From Actinophytocola sp963840275 (GTDB taxonomy: Bacteria; Actinomycetota; Actinomycetes; Mycobacteriales; Pseudonocardiaceae), in the NCBI GenBank assembly GCA_963840275.1, contig CAWIYK010000001.1, forward strand, positions 372,001 to 436,000: 64,000 nucleotides of DNA. The letters run 5' to 3'. The position numbers were made by a program, and so were the translations under genes. Below are positions 27,578 through 36,305 of this stretch, one piece after another (within the stretch, counting starts at the first letter, position 1; each line of letters opens with the position of its first letter). The notes beneath the pieces are model-generated. The model did no database searches. It was not told the origin of the DNA and worked only from the letters and a program-made list of their open reading frames with translations.

Positions 27578-28348
27578 TCAGTACTCGTCGTGGAAGCGGA
27601 GGTCTGGGCTGCCGGCCTTCGCGCCCAAGGCGGTCGCTCGGCCCTTCGGTTCCTCCCACTCCTCCTGGCGGCCGAGTGCGGTCAGGTCCAGGTAGTAGTG
27701 GGTGCCGCCGGGCTGTTCGAGCCCGCGGGCGAACGTCGAGTACGTGTGGAACACGGTGTCGCCGTCTCGCAGGAACGTGCTCAGGCCCGGATAGTCGCCG
27801 CGGCGTGCCGGCGTCCAGTCGAAGCCCAGCTCGGCCTCGGTCCGGAAGTTCAGCAGTACCGGGGCTACCCGCTCGTCGGCGGTGGTGTGGAAGTCGTAGT
27901 TGAAGTCGCTGCCGAACGACGAGTACCAGGGGAACGCCCAGCCCATCCGCTCCCGGAAGGGCCCGATCTTGGCCTGCGGCGCCCGCGACACCGCCACCAG
28001 CGTCGTGTCGCGTTGGTGCAGGTGGACGAGGTGGCCGATGTTGTCGGCCGCGCCGGAACAGCTCGGGCACCCGGTGTCGCGCGGGATCTCGCTGCCGTCG
28101 TCGTCGAAGTCGTACGCCCACATGAAATGGTGCACGATCAGCTGCCGGCGACCCTCGAACAGGTCGAGCAGCGTCGCGGGCCCGCCGGGCCCCTCGAAGA
28201 CGTACTCCTTGTCGACGCGCACCATCGGCAGCTCACGCCGTGCCGCGCTCAGCTCGTCGCGAGCCTTGGTGAGCGCCTTCTCCCTGGTCAGCAGCTCCTT
28301 GCGCGCCGTGAGCCACTCTTCTGACGTCACTATCCGAGGCAGGTTCAT
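27578..28348 (-). CDS. DUF899-family thioredoxin-fold protein
   Basis: A 256-residue cytoplasmic protein. The ATG at 28348 ('MNLPRIVTSEEWLTARKELL') matches family openings. It has the long N-terminal helix and 'ARRELPMVRVDKEYVFEGP', then 'HHFMWAYDFDD' and 'GCPSCSGAADNIGHL', where the CPSC pair sits in the thioredoxin-like active-site position. Function is unknown; the family is linked with peroxiredoxin-like or regulatory roles. Neighbours are an SRPBCC protein and the aldehyde dehydrogenase remnant. Confidence 0.9.
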   Translation of the reverse strand: MNLPRIVTSEEWLTARKELLTREKALTKARDELSAARRELPMVRVDKEYVFEGPGGPATLLDLFEGRRQLIVHHFMWAYDFDDDGSEIPRDTGCPSCSGAADNIGHLVHLHQRDTTLVAVSRAPQAKIGPFRERMGWAFPWYSSFGSDFNYDFHTTADERVAPVLLNFRTEAELGFDWTPARRGDYPGLSTFLRDGDTVFHTYSTFARGLEQPGGTHYYLDLTALGRQEEWEEPKGRATALGAKAGSPDLRFHDEY

Positions 28349-28423
28349 GATGGTTGGACCATAGGTCGCGGCAAAACTCATCGGCGCGGGGCGCGTGGGC
28401 CCCGCGCCGAGAAGTGAAGCAGG

Positions 28424-28960
28424 TCAGAACTGGTTCGGGTCTCGCGGCGGGATGCTCTGGTCAGGGCTGCCACCGGGACCGCCACGGTGCGCCTCACCCC
28501 GCTGCGGTGCGCGGTCCACATCGCCGCGCCACCCGCCGGTCTCCTGACCGCGGTGCTCGATGAAGTCCTTGAACCGGTCCAGGTCGCCCTGCACGCGATG
28601 CGACACCACGCCGAGTGCGGCGCCCGCCTTCTCGGTCAGCGACTCCGGCTCGTACTCCATCTGCAGGTGCACGCGGGTCACCTTGTCGTCGATGCGGTGG
28701 AACGTCACCACGCCGGCATGTGTCGGCCCACTGACCGACCGCCACGCCACCCGCTCGTCCGGGTGCTGTTCGGTGATCTCGGCATCGAACTCCCTGCTCA
28801 CGCCACCGATCGTCGTGTGCCAGTGCGTGCTGGTCGGGGACGTCTGTGTGATCCGGTCGACTCCGGACATGAACTTCGGGAACGTCTCGAACTGCGTCCA
28901 CTGGTTGTACGCGGCACGCACCGGAGCTTCGACGTCGACGGACTTCTCAATGGTCGTCAT
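28424..28960 (-). CDS. SRPBCC (START-like) domain protein
   Basis: A 178-residue protein with an AAGGAGG site before its ATG. Residues 1-145 form a START/Bet v1-type hydrophobic pocket of the polyketide-cyclase-like group: 'SVDVEAPVRAAYNQWTQFETFPKFM' and 'VTFHRIDDKVTRVHLQMEYEP'. The last 35 residues are disordered, rich in Gly, Pro, Arg and Asp. Stress-associated lipid or membrane binding is a common guess for this group. It is divergent from the ThDP enzyme gene. Confidence 0.88.
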   Translation of the reverse strand: MTTIEKSVDVEAPVRAAYNQWTQFETFPKFMSGVDRITQTSPTSTHWHTTIGGVSREFDAEITEQHPDERVAWRSVSGPTHAGVVTFHRIDDKVTRVHLQMEYEPESLTEKAGAALGVVSHRVQGDLDRFKDFIEHRGQETGGWRGDVDRAPQRGEAHRGGPGGSPDQSIPPRDPNQF

Positions 28961-29089
28961 GAGAACCTCCTTCTCTCATCGGGGGGTCTCCTCTGGGCTA
29001 GCCACGCGCGGTGCGCTGAAACATCGCGTGTGTACGCGCACGTCGCGGGGTAGCCGGTGGGTCGGCACACCCGATCCGAGGAGACTCCG

Positions 29090-30880
29090 ATGAGCCAGAC
29101 CGTTGGCGACTACCTGCTCGAACGACTGCGCGAATGGGATGTCGAGCACGTGTTCGCCTACCCGGGCGACGGCATCAACGGGATCGTCACCGCGTTCGGG
29201 AAGGCCGACAACCGACCGAAGTTCGTGCAGGCCAGGCACGAGGAGATGGCCGCGTTCGCCGCCGTGGGGTACGCGAAGTTCAGCGGCCGCGTCGGTGTGT
29301 GCCTCGCCACGTCCGGGCCCGGCGCCATCCACCTGCTCAACGGCCTCTACGACGCGAAGCTCGACCACGTGCCGGTGGTCGCGATCGTCGGGCAGACCGC
29401 GCGCACCGCGATGGGCGGCCACTACCAGCAGGAGGTGGACCTGCACTCGCTGTACAAGGACGTCGCGAGCGAGTACCTCGTCGAGGTGAACGTCGCGGAG
29501 CAGCTGCCCAACGCGCTCGACCGCGCGATGCGGGTCGCCATGGCCGCCAAGGCACCGACCGCCTTGATCATCCCCGCCGACCTGCAGGAGGAGAAGTACG
29601 CGGCGCCCGCGCACGCGTTCAAGCACGTGCCCTCCTCGCCGCCGTCGCGACCGGTGACCGTGTCGACCGCCGCGGCCGACGAGATCGCCCGCGCCGCCGA
29701 GGTGCTGAACGCGGGGGAGAAGGTCGCGATCCTCGTCGGCCAGGGCGCCCGGGGCGCGGCCGCCGAGGTGCGCGAGGTCGCCGACCTGCTCGGCGCGGGA
29801 GTGGCGAAGGCGTTGCTCGGCAAGGACGTGCTGTCCGACGAACTGTCCTATGTGACCGGTTCGATCGGACTGCTGGGCACCCGCCCCAGCTACGAGATGA
29901 TGACCGGCTGCGACACGCTGCTGATCGTCGGCTCGAACTTCCCGTACTCGCAGTTCCTGCCGAAACCGGGCGCGGCCCGCGGCGTGCAGATCGACCTGGA
30001 CGGCAAGCTCATCGGCATGCGGTACCCGACCGAGGCCAACCTGGTCGGCGACGCCGCCGCGACGCTGCGCGCGCTGATCCCGTTGCTGACGCGCAAGACC
30101 GACCGCGGCTGGCGCACGGAGATCGAGCGGAACGTCGAGACGTGGTGGCAGACGATGGAGCGCCAGGCCATGGTCGACGCCGACCCGGTCAACCCGATGC
30201 GCATCGTGTGGGAGCTGTCCGAGCGGGTGCCGACCGACGCGATCGTCACCGCCGACTCCGGCTCCTCGGCCAACTGGTACGCACGACACCTGCGGATGCG
30301 CGGCGACATGCGTGGCTCGCTGTCCGGCACGCTCGCCACCATGGGGCCCGGCGTGCCGTACGCGATCGGCGCGAAGTTCGCCCATCCCGACCGCCCGGTC
30401 GTCGCGATCGTCGGCGACGGCGCCATGCAGATGAACGGGCTCGCCGAGCTGATCACGATCAGCAGGTACCGCGAGGAGTGGGCCGACCAGCGCTGCGTGA
30501 TCTGCGTGCTGCACAACAACGACCTCAACCAGGTGACGTGGGAGCTGCGCGCGCTCGGCGGCGCACCGAAGTTCGAGGAGTCGCAGGTGCTGCCGGACGT
30601 GTCGTACGCGGACTTCGCGCGGTCCGTCGGCCTCGGCGGCATCACCGTGCGCTCGCCGGGCGACCTCGGCGAGGCGTGGGACGTCGCGCTGCACGCCGAC
30701 CGCCCGACCGTGCTCGACGTCTACTGCGACCCGAACATCCCGCCGATCCCGCCGCACGCCACGACCGAGCAGATCAAGGCCGTCACCGAGTCGATCCTGC
30801 GCGGCGACCCGGACGCGTGGGACATGGTGACGAAGGGCCTGCGCACCAAGGTGACCGAGATCCTCCCGGGCCTGCGCTGA
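29090..30880 (+). CDS. Thiamine-diphosphate enzyme, pyruvate oxidase-like
   Basis: A 596-residue ThDP enzyme of the acetolactate synthase/pyruvate oxidase family. The ATG at 29090 has GAGGAG upstream. The N-terminal pyrimidine domain has the catalytic Glu in 'QARHEEMAAFAAVGYAKF' and 'LATSGPGAIHLLNGLYDAK'; the central domain is about residues 190-330; the C-terminal domain has 'IVGDGAMQMNGLAELITI' and 'LHNNDLNQVTWE', the GDG-to-NN metal and ThDP site. PoxB-type decarboxylation of pyruvate to acetate is the best guess; a separate acetolactate synthase small subunit gene is not present. Confidence 0.9.
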   Translation: MSQTVGDYLLERLREWDVEHVFAYPGDGINGIVTAFGKADNRPKFVQARHEEMAAFAAVGYAKFSGRVGVCLATSGPGAIHLLNGLYDAKLDHVPVVAIVGQTARTAMGGHYQQEVDLHSLYKDVASEYLVEVNVAEQLPNALDRAMRVAMAAKAPTALIIPADLQEEKYAAPAHAFKHVPSSPPSRPVTVSTAAADEIARAAEVLNAGEKVAILVGQGARGAAAEVREVADLLGAGVAKALLGKDVLSDELSYVTGSIGLLGTRPSYEMMTGCDTLLIVGSNFPYSQFLPKPGAARGVQIDLDGKLIGMRYPTEANLVGDAAATLRALIPLLTRKTDRGWRTEIERNVETWWQTMERQAMVDADPVNPMRIVWELSERVPTDAIVTADSGSSANWYARHLRMRGDMRGSLSGTLATMGPGVPYAIGAKFAHPDRPVVAIVGDGAMQMNGLAELITISRYREEWADQRCVICVLHNNDLNQVTWELRALGGAPKFEESQVLPDVSYADFARSVGLGGITVRSPGDLGEAWDVALHADRPTVLDVYCDPNIPPIPPHATTEQIKAVTESILRGDPDAWDMVTKGLRTKVTEILPGLR

Positions 30881-30900
30881 GCCGCCCGAGAACCCCGGTC

Positions 30901-31398
30901 TCAGGCGATGCCGGCGAGCGCGGACACGAGCCCGCCGACCACCTCGGGATGGCCGAGCGGCATGGGCGCGTCGACCCGGTCGCTCGCGCCGTCGTGGCTG
31001 AGGGCGACCACCCGCACCTCGACGCCGGTGATCGACGCCGTGGCGACCTCGGCCGGCGGGTCGACGAGGAGCACCGCGCTCACGATCTCGCTGAACTGGG
31101 CCGCGATGGCCATCGCGACCTCGCACGACTGCCCGCTCGCCACGAGGTTCACCGCCGCCTGGCGTTCGTCGAGGGTCTCGAGCACGTCCTCGATGTCCTC
31201 GAGCGAACGTTTGCTCGCGGGAACCCGGCACCACGCGACCTGGAAGTGGTCGGCGAGCTGGTGCCAGGTGGCCGGCAGGTCGTCGTGCCGGGCCGCGCCC
31301 GACGGGTCGACCACGACCAGGGCGGGTCCATCTTCGCGGCCCGCCCACACCACGGGCGGGCCTTCGGAACGGGGTCCTTCACTGTCGAACTCACGCAC
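30901..31398 (-). CDS. Hypothetical alpha/beta-hydrolase-like protein
   Basis: A 165-residue protein. The GTG at 31398 is chosen for its GAGGTGAG site; the longer frame to 31443 has none. The order of strands resembles the first half of an alpha/beta hydrolase ('PALVVVDPSG', 'WCRVPASKRS', 'LVASGQSCEVAMAIAAQF', 'AVLLVDPP'), where 'SGQSCE' sits at the nucleophile-elbow position. No convincing catalytic Asp/His follows, and the chain is short, so it may be a degenerate or non-enzymatic member. It converges with the ThDP gene and follows the DNA ligase gene on the opposite side. Confidence 0.6.
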   Translation of the reverse strand: MREFDSEGPRSEGPPVVWAGREDGPALVVVDPSGAARHDDLPATWHQLADHFQVAWCRVPASKRSLEDIEDVLETLDERQAAVNLVASGQSCEVAMAIAAQFSEIVSAVLLVDPPAEVATASITGVEVRVVALSHDGASDRVDAPMPLGHPEVVGGLVSALAGIA

Positions 31399-31450
31399 GT
31401 GACTCACCTCGCGAAAGGGATTACCGCCCTCCGGTGTCGTCAAACCCGGG

Positions 31451-32314
31451 TCAGTAGGTCTCGCGGATCACGTCGCTGGCGGGCTTGTCGGTGCGCAGGC
31501 CGCTGAAGCGCGGATGGCGGAGGCGGCCGTCCCTGGTCCACTCGCTGAACCCGACCTGCACGACGAGCTCCGGCCGGATCCAGTGCGCGGTCGGCTCGCG
31601 CACCTGGTCGGCGAACGGGCAGTCGGGCTGGGCCATCTCGTCCATCTGGATCCGCAGCGCCCGCAGGGTGGCGTGGTCGTAGCCGGTGCCGACCTTGCCG
31701 GCGTAGCGCAGCGCGCCGTTCTCGTGGTACCCGACGATCAGCGCGCCGAAGCCGGCCCGCGAGCCCTGCGGCTCGGTGAACCCGCCGACGACGAACTCCT
31801 GGTCGTGCAGGCACTTGAACTTGAGCCAGTCGGCGGACCGCCCGCCGCGGTAGGGCGAGTCGGCGCGTTTGGCGATGAGGCCCTCCCAGCCGCTGTCGCA
31901 GGCGTGCCGGTAGTACGCCTCGCCGTCGCCGGCCAGGTGTTCTGAGTAGTGCAGGGGACCGTGGAAGCGGAACGCCGTGCGCAGGGTTTCCTTGCGTTCG
32001 ATCAGCGGCCGGTCGGTCAGTTTCGTGCCGCCGAAGGAAAGCAGGTCGAACAGGTGATAGTGGACGGTGTCGCCGACGCGCACCAGTTCGCCGTCCGCGA
32101 TGAAATGGGCGCCGCCGGATTCGGTGAGCAGCTCGATCAGCTCCGGATAGCTGTCGTCGAGGCGTTTGTGGTTACGGGACCACAGTTGTGGCCGCCAGCC
32201 GGAGCGCATGGACAGGGCGCGTATCCCGTCGAGCTTGCGCTCGAAGATCCAGTCGTCGTCGGAGAAACGGCGGTCGGTCGGAGTGGCAAGCATCAACTCG
32301 GGCGGATCGATCAT
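31451..32314 (-). CDS. Small ATP-dependent DNA ligase (LigC/LigD-ligase type)
   Basis: A 287-residue nick-sealing enzyme. The adenylated lysine is Lys27 in motif I 'ERKLDGIR'. Motif III is 'HYHLFDLLSF', motif IV 'GWEGLIAKRADSPY' and motif V 'DWLKFKCLHDQEFVVGG'. The C-terminal OB part ends with 'HPRFSGLRTDKPASDV'. It is the size of the ligase domain of LigD or of LigC, without polymerase or nuclease domains and with no Ku gene next to it. It likely serves a repair pathway. Confidence 0.93.
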   Translation of the reverse strand: MIDPPELMLATPTDRRFSDDDWIFERKLDGIRALSMRSGWRPQLWSRNHKRLDDSYPELIELLTESGGAHFIADGELVRVGDTVHYHLFDLLSFGGTKLTDRPLIERKETLRTAFRFHGPLHYSEHLAGDGEAYYRHACDSGWEGLIAKRADSPYRGGRSADWLKFKCLHDQEFVVGGFTEPQGSRAGFGALIVGYHENGALRYAGKVGTGYDHATLRALRIQMDEMAQPDCPFADQVREPTAHWIRPELVVQVGFSEWTRDGRLRHPRFSGLRTDKPASDVIRETY

Positions 32315-32473
32315 CTCTCATCTCAGTGATCGTTGAATGTGCAAGTTGCATACCCCGAGTTGCGAATTCTAATCATCCTCGGCGCGCCTCGGTGACGCGG
32401 GCGGACAATTCTCGCACCGACCGCCCTGACCTGGAACGTCGCGCGTAATTCTCGAGCCACCGTGATCATCCGC

Positions 32474-33802
32474 CTAGATGCCGGGGATCTCGCCGCCGCG
32501 GAACGCGTCGACGAACAGGCGGTGGTCCTCGCGGGTCTGTTCCGCGTAGGCCATCGCGAAGGCCGTCAGCGCGGTGACGAACTCGTCGTCGTCGGTGATG
32601 ACCGACGCGATCGCCGCCTCGCTCTGGAAGTCGACGAGCGTCTGCTCGGAGTCGGAGTCGGAGACGCAGTGCATCTTCGCCGTCGCGCGGCCGAGGTAGT
32701 CCAGCACGGGATCCATCTCGCTCGGCTCCGTCAGTTCCGACCAGTCGAGGTCACTCGTGTACGGCGACAGCTCGGACACCACGAAACCGTTGCCGTTCAA
32801 CGAGGTGTAACCGAGCCACGGGTCCGCGTGCGCCTGCAGCGCGCGCTGCGACACCGCCGTGCGGTGCCCCTCGTTGGTGAAGTAGCCGCGGATCCGCTCC
32901 TCGTCGACGATCCGGCTCGGCGCGGGCACGTTGCCCTGCTTCATCGACAGGACGACGTCGTTCTCGAGCGCCTGCGTGTGCCCCTCGACGAGCACGCTGT
33001 ACGCCGGCAGCCCCGCCGACCCGATGCCGAACCCGCTGCGGCCGACGAGGTCCTTCACGTGGTAGGTGTTGCCGCCGAACCGCTTGCCCTCCGGGATGGT
33101 GTCCAAATAGGACTCGAAGGCGGCCCGGGCGATCCGCTGCTCGGCCTTGTCCAGCTCCCGGACGCCCGGCCCGCGCGCGAAGTGCCGCTCGTAGTCGTCG
33201 ACGGCGGTCATCGTGTCGAGCAGGTCGATGCGGGTGCGCAGCCGCGCCCGCAGCAGCACCTCGTGCAGCGTGCCCTCGGTACTGTCGAGCTGCAGCCGCA
33301 CCATCTCGTCGCCGGGGTTGTCCGTGAAGGACCGCACCTGCCCGACATAGGCGCGCAGGTAGGTGGCGAGCAGGCTCGTGATGTCGTCGTCGGAGATCGC
33401 CTTGCTCCACGCCATCAGCGCCACGCTCGCCGCGAGTCGCTTGAGGTCCCAGGTGAAGCAGCCGAGGTAGGCCTCGTCGAAGTCGTTGACGTCGAACACC
33501 AGCGTGCCGGAGGAGTCCATGTAGGTGCCGAAGTTCTGCGCGTGCAGGTCGCCCTGGATCCACACCCGACTGGTCCGCTCGTCGGCCCACGGGTCGTGGT
33601 CGTTGGCCATGTCGGCGTAGAACAGGCACGCGGTGCCCCGGTAGAACGCGAAGGGCGCGGCGGCCATCTTGCGGAACTTGCGCCGGAAGGCGACCGGGTC
33701 CGCACACATCAGCTCGTCGAACGCGTCGACGAGCACGTCGACGATCTGCGACCGGCGCGCGTCGGCGCCGTCCTCCACGATCCGATCAGTGACGCTGTCC
33801 AT
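32474..33802 (-). CDS. DUF2252 family protein
   Basis: A 442-residue protein. The ATG at 33802 follows GGTGAGGTG. It has the DUF2252 hallmarks: 'RKMAAAPFAFYRGTACLFYADM', 'VWIQGDLHAQNFGTYMD', 'VFDVNDFDEAYLGCFTWDLKRLA' and 'GIGSAGLPAYSVLVEG'. The 'GDLHAQNFG' and 'DVNDFDE' motifs mirror the catalytic and metal loops of aminoglycoside-kinase-like proteins, so phosphotransfer is a reasonable inference for the fold, but the role is not known. It lies next to the DNA ligase gene with a 159-base gap. Confidence 0.92.
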   Translation of the reverse strand: MDSVTDRIVEDGADARRSQIVDVLVDAFDELMCADPVAFRRKFRKMAAAPFAFYRGTACLFYADMANDHDPWADERTSRVWIQGDLHAQNFGTYMDSSGTLVFDVNDFDEAYLGCFTWDLKRLAASVALMAWSKAISDDDITSLLATYLRAYVGQVRSFTDNPGDEMVRLQLDSTEGTLHEVLLRARLRTRIDLLDTMTAVDDYERHFARGPGVRELDKAEQRIARAAFESYLDTIPEGKRFGGNTYHVKDLVGRSGFGIGSAGLPAYSVLVEGHTQALENDVVLSMKQGNVPAPSRIVDEERIRGYFTNEGHRTAVSQRALQAHADPWLGYTSLNGNGFVVSELSPYTSDLDWSELTEPSEMDPVLDYLGRATAKMHCVSDSDSEQTLVDFQSEAAIASVITDDDEFVTALTAFAMAYAEQTREDHRLFVDAFRGGEIPGI

Positions 33803-34001
33803 CACCTCACCTTGCCAGTCCGAGTGCCACACCGCCGAAGCGCGTCGCTGGGCTGGACTGCCTCCCCGGATCTTTATGTGTGGGTTGCGTCCCGGCGCTG
33901 GCGCGGCTATCGAGGTGGATGGTGGCTGAGTGCCGTCACGTTCCCCTGAGGTACCTGCTGATCAGGCGCAGACCTTCGCGCAAAGATCCACGGGACCAGT
34001 C

Positions 34002-34412
34002 CTAAACCAGGGCGGTCGTCACGTCGGGACTCACCGGGAGCGTGCGTAGCAGCCCGGTCACCGCGAGTGCCCGCAGCACCGCCGGATCGCTCGTCACCAC
34101 CTGAATCTCCGCGTCCCGGGCGGCGAGCGTGACCTGGGTGTCGTGCAGCACCGCCAGCCCGCTGCAGGACAGGAAGGTCACCTCGGACAGGTCGCACACC
34201 AGCAGGCGCACCGCGGGGTCGGTGTGGTGCGGGGTCAGCTCCTCCCGCAGTGCCACCACGTTGGCCATGTCGATCTCGCCGGAGACGGACACGACGACCA
34301 CGCCGCCGGGCAGCCGTCGGGTGTCCGTGTCGAGCCGCCCGTCCGACAACAGCGGACGGGCGCGGGTTCTGGAGCGGGGCGTCCTGGGGACGAACGGTGA
34401 TACCTCAGCCAT
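34002..34412 (-). CDS. STAS-domain anti-sigma-factor antagonist-like protein
   Basis: A 136-residue protein from the ATG at 34412. After a basic 30-residue leader comes a STAS domain ('GGVVVVSVSGEIDMANVVALREEL', 'LLVCDLSEVTFLSCSGLAVLHD'). In typical antagonists the loop reads D-S-S/T-G with a phosphorylated serine; here it reads S-C-S-G, so the usual acceptor position seems to be cysteine. It would act on anti-sigma kinases in the cytoplasm. It is divergent from the GAF-ANTAR gene, giving a small regulatory pair. Confidence 0.85.
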   Translation of the reverse strand: MAEVSPFVPRTPRSRTRARPLLSDGRLDTDTRRLPGGVVVVSVSGEIDMANVVALREELTPHHTDPAVRLLVCDLSEVTFLSCSGLAVLHDTQVTLAARDAEIQVVTSDPAVLRALAVTGLLRTLPVSPDVTTALV

Positions 34413-34535
34413 GGTGGCCTCCGACCGCAAAGGGATCTGGTAGGGCACACGGCTGGCTTCGTAACCGCGCGGACGGGATCACATTAGCAACACCCCGAGG
34501 TTGTCTCCAGCGCCCCCGAGGCACACACTGCACCG

Positions 34536-35291
34536 GTGCCAGACGACATCCTGACGGTTGCGAAAGAGCTCGCGGAGATCACCCGACTCGTCGCCGACGA
34601 CGACTTCGGCACGACCATGAAACGGTTCGTCGCCAGGGTTGTCGCCACGATCCCCGGGTGCTCCGACGCCATCATCACGGTCCGCTCCGGCGCCGGCGTC
34701 GAGACCGTGGACTCCAGCCGTGACCTCGGTTTCGACCCGCTCGTGCCCGGCCCGATCGTCGAGTCGGTGACGTTCGGGGAGCCGCGCAGGCTCGACGACG
34801 TCACCACCGACCAGCGGTGGCCCTCGTTCAGCGCGCAGCTCGTCAACGCGGGGTACCGCAGCTGCCTGACGGTGCCGATCTCGACGGTCGGCGAGGACTC
34901 GGCGGTGCTGACGCTGCTGTCCACCGAGCCGAACCAGTTCGGCGAGTCCGCCTACGACGTGGTGCTGTTGCTCACGTTGCACGCCGGGGTCGCGTTCGAC
35001 AACGCGTCGCTCTACCACGACAGCAACGAGATGGTCGGCCAGCTGCGCGCCGCGCTGCGCACGCGGTCGCTGGTCGGCCGCGCGCAGGGGCTGATCATGC
35101 GCCACTTCGACTACGACAGCCCCCAGGCGTTCGAGGCGCTCAAACGGGCGTCGCAGAACAGCAACACGAAGCTGCGCGACCTCGCGGGCCTGCTGGTGGG
35201 CGCGCACGAGGACGGCAGCTTCGAGTCGGCCGTCGAGCGGCTGGCCGTGTCCGCGGCCGGCTCCATGGGCGGCAGCATCAGCAGGGCGTGA
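34536..35291 (+). CDS. GAF-ANTAR transcription antitermination regulator
   Basis: A 251-residue protein starting at GTG. A GAF domain covers about residues 20-165 ('VNAGYRSCLTVPISTVGEDSAVLTLLS'). The C-terminal ANTAR RNA-binding domain spans about 170-230 ('ALRTRSLVGRAQGLIMRHFD', 'QAFEALKRASQNSNTKLRDLAGLLV'). Such proteins bind paired hairpins in leader RNA and prevent termination after a signal is sensed by GAF. No target leader is identified nearby. Confidence 0.92.
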   Translation: MPDDILTVAKELAEITRLVADDDFGTTMKRFVARVVATIPGCSDAIITVRSGAGVETVDSSRDLGFDPLVPGPIVESVTFGEPRRLDDVTTDQRWPSFSAQLVNAGYRSCLTVPISTVGEDSAVLTLLSTEPNQFGESAYDVVLLLTLHAGVAFDNASLYHDSNEMVGQLRAALRTRSLVGRAQGLIMRHFDYDSPQAFEALKRASQNSNTKLRDLAGLLVGAHEDGSFESAVERLAVSAAGSMGGSISRA

Positions 35292-35380
35292 CGCACGCAT
35301 AGCCGACAACAACGGTTACTGCCAGTGTTCTCGACCGCGCCTCGAGACTCGCGCGAGTGCACGAACGTAGTTTTTTTGCT

Positions 35381-36235
35381 ATGCACCTGGTCTTCCTTAG
35401 CAAGCCCGAACGCGGTCACCTGTACCCGACGCTGCGGCTCGCCGAGGAGCTCGGCGCACGCGGGCACCGGGTGACGTTCGCCTCCGGCGACCCGTACGTC
35501 GAGGAGGCGGCCGGTCCCGGCGTGACGCTGCTGCGCTTCGGCAAGTACGAGCGCAGCCTGCTCGACATGCCGGCGTTCGCCGCGCGCGGCCCGGCCGACG
35601 CCGTGGTGTGCGACCCGCGCACCCTCGGCGCGGCGACCGACTTCGGCCGCACGTGGGGCGTGCCGGTCGTGGTGGCCGGGACGTCCCTCGCCGAGTCGCC
35701 GGAAGGCTGGCCGTGCGAGCGGTCCCACGACTCCTACGTCTTCACGCTGCCCGGCGCCCGCGGCGCCGTGCACGACCCGTGGCGCCCCAACGCGCGGCGG
35801 TCGGTGCTGCTCGTCGACGGGTCGCCGCTGGCGCCGCTGGTACGGGCGTTCGGTGACTCCGACTGGCAGGTGGTCGTCGGCGACTCGTCCCGGTTCGCGG
35901 GCCTGCCGCACGCCGACCTGTTCCTGACCGACGGCCGGCTCGAGGCGGTCAGCGCCGCGCTGCGGGCCGGGGTGCCGATGGTGCTCGCGCCCCGCACGGC
36001 CGAGCAGATGGCCAACGCCAACCAGGTCGCCGACCTGGGGGTCGGCACGGTCGTGTCGCTCGACGACCTGCCCGCGCCCGCGCTGTTGCAGGTGGTCGAG
36101 CACCTGCGCGTCGACGAGCCGACGCTCGCCACCGCCCGCAGGCTGGCCATGCTCGTCGCGGAGGCGGGTGCGCCCGGCCGGGCCGCCGACGAGCTGGAAG
36201 CGCTGTTGAAGACCCCGCAGGTGCAGGCCGCGTAA
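35381..36235 (+). CDS. Shortened GT1-like glycosyltransferase
   Basis: A 284-residue protein whose start 'MHLVFLSKPERGHLYPTLRLAEELGARGHRVTFAS' is the classic N-terminus of macrolide-type (GT1) glycosyltransferases. The C-terminal half carries 'LFLTDGRLEAVSAALRAGVPMVLAPRTAEQMANANQVADLGVG', the donor-sugar region, although the usual H-G-G is replaced by 'TDGR'. Family members have about 390-420 residues, so roughly 100 are missing from the middle. No ribosome-binding site precedes the ATG, only a T-run. It may be a non-canonical or inactive transferase. Confidence 0.78.
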   Translation: MHLVFLSKPERGHLYPTLRLAEELGARGHRVTFASGDPYVEEAAGPGVTLLRFGKYERSLLDMPAFAARGPADAVVCDPRTLGAATDFGRTWGVPVVVAGTSLAESPEGWPCERSHDSYVFTLPGARGAVHDPWRPNARRSVLLVDGSPLAPLVRAFGDSDWQVVVGDSSRFAGLPHADLFLTDGRLEAVSAALRAGVPMVLAPRTAEQMANANQVADLGVGTVVSLDDLPAPALLQVVEHLRVDEPTLATARRLAMLVAEAGAPGRAADELEALLKTPQVQAA

Positions 36236-36305
36236 GTGTGACCAACCGGACATAACGCCCGTCCCGGCCGAGCGACTGCCGGATACCCACGGTTAGGGTC
36301 GGGCC

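Noticed and set aside
29134..31506. Long 790-codon frames on both strands over the ThDP enzyme gene
   Set aside because: They are GC-rich shadow frames: Arg/Ala/Gly-rich composition, no family motifs, and they lie over a gene with clear ThDP signatures.
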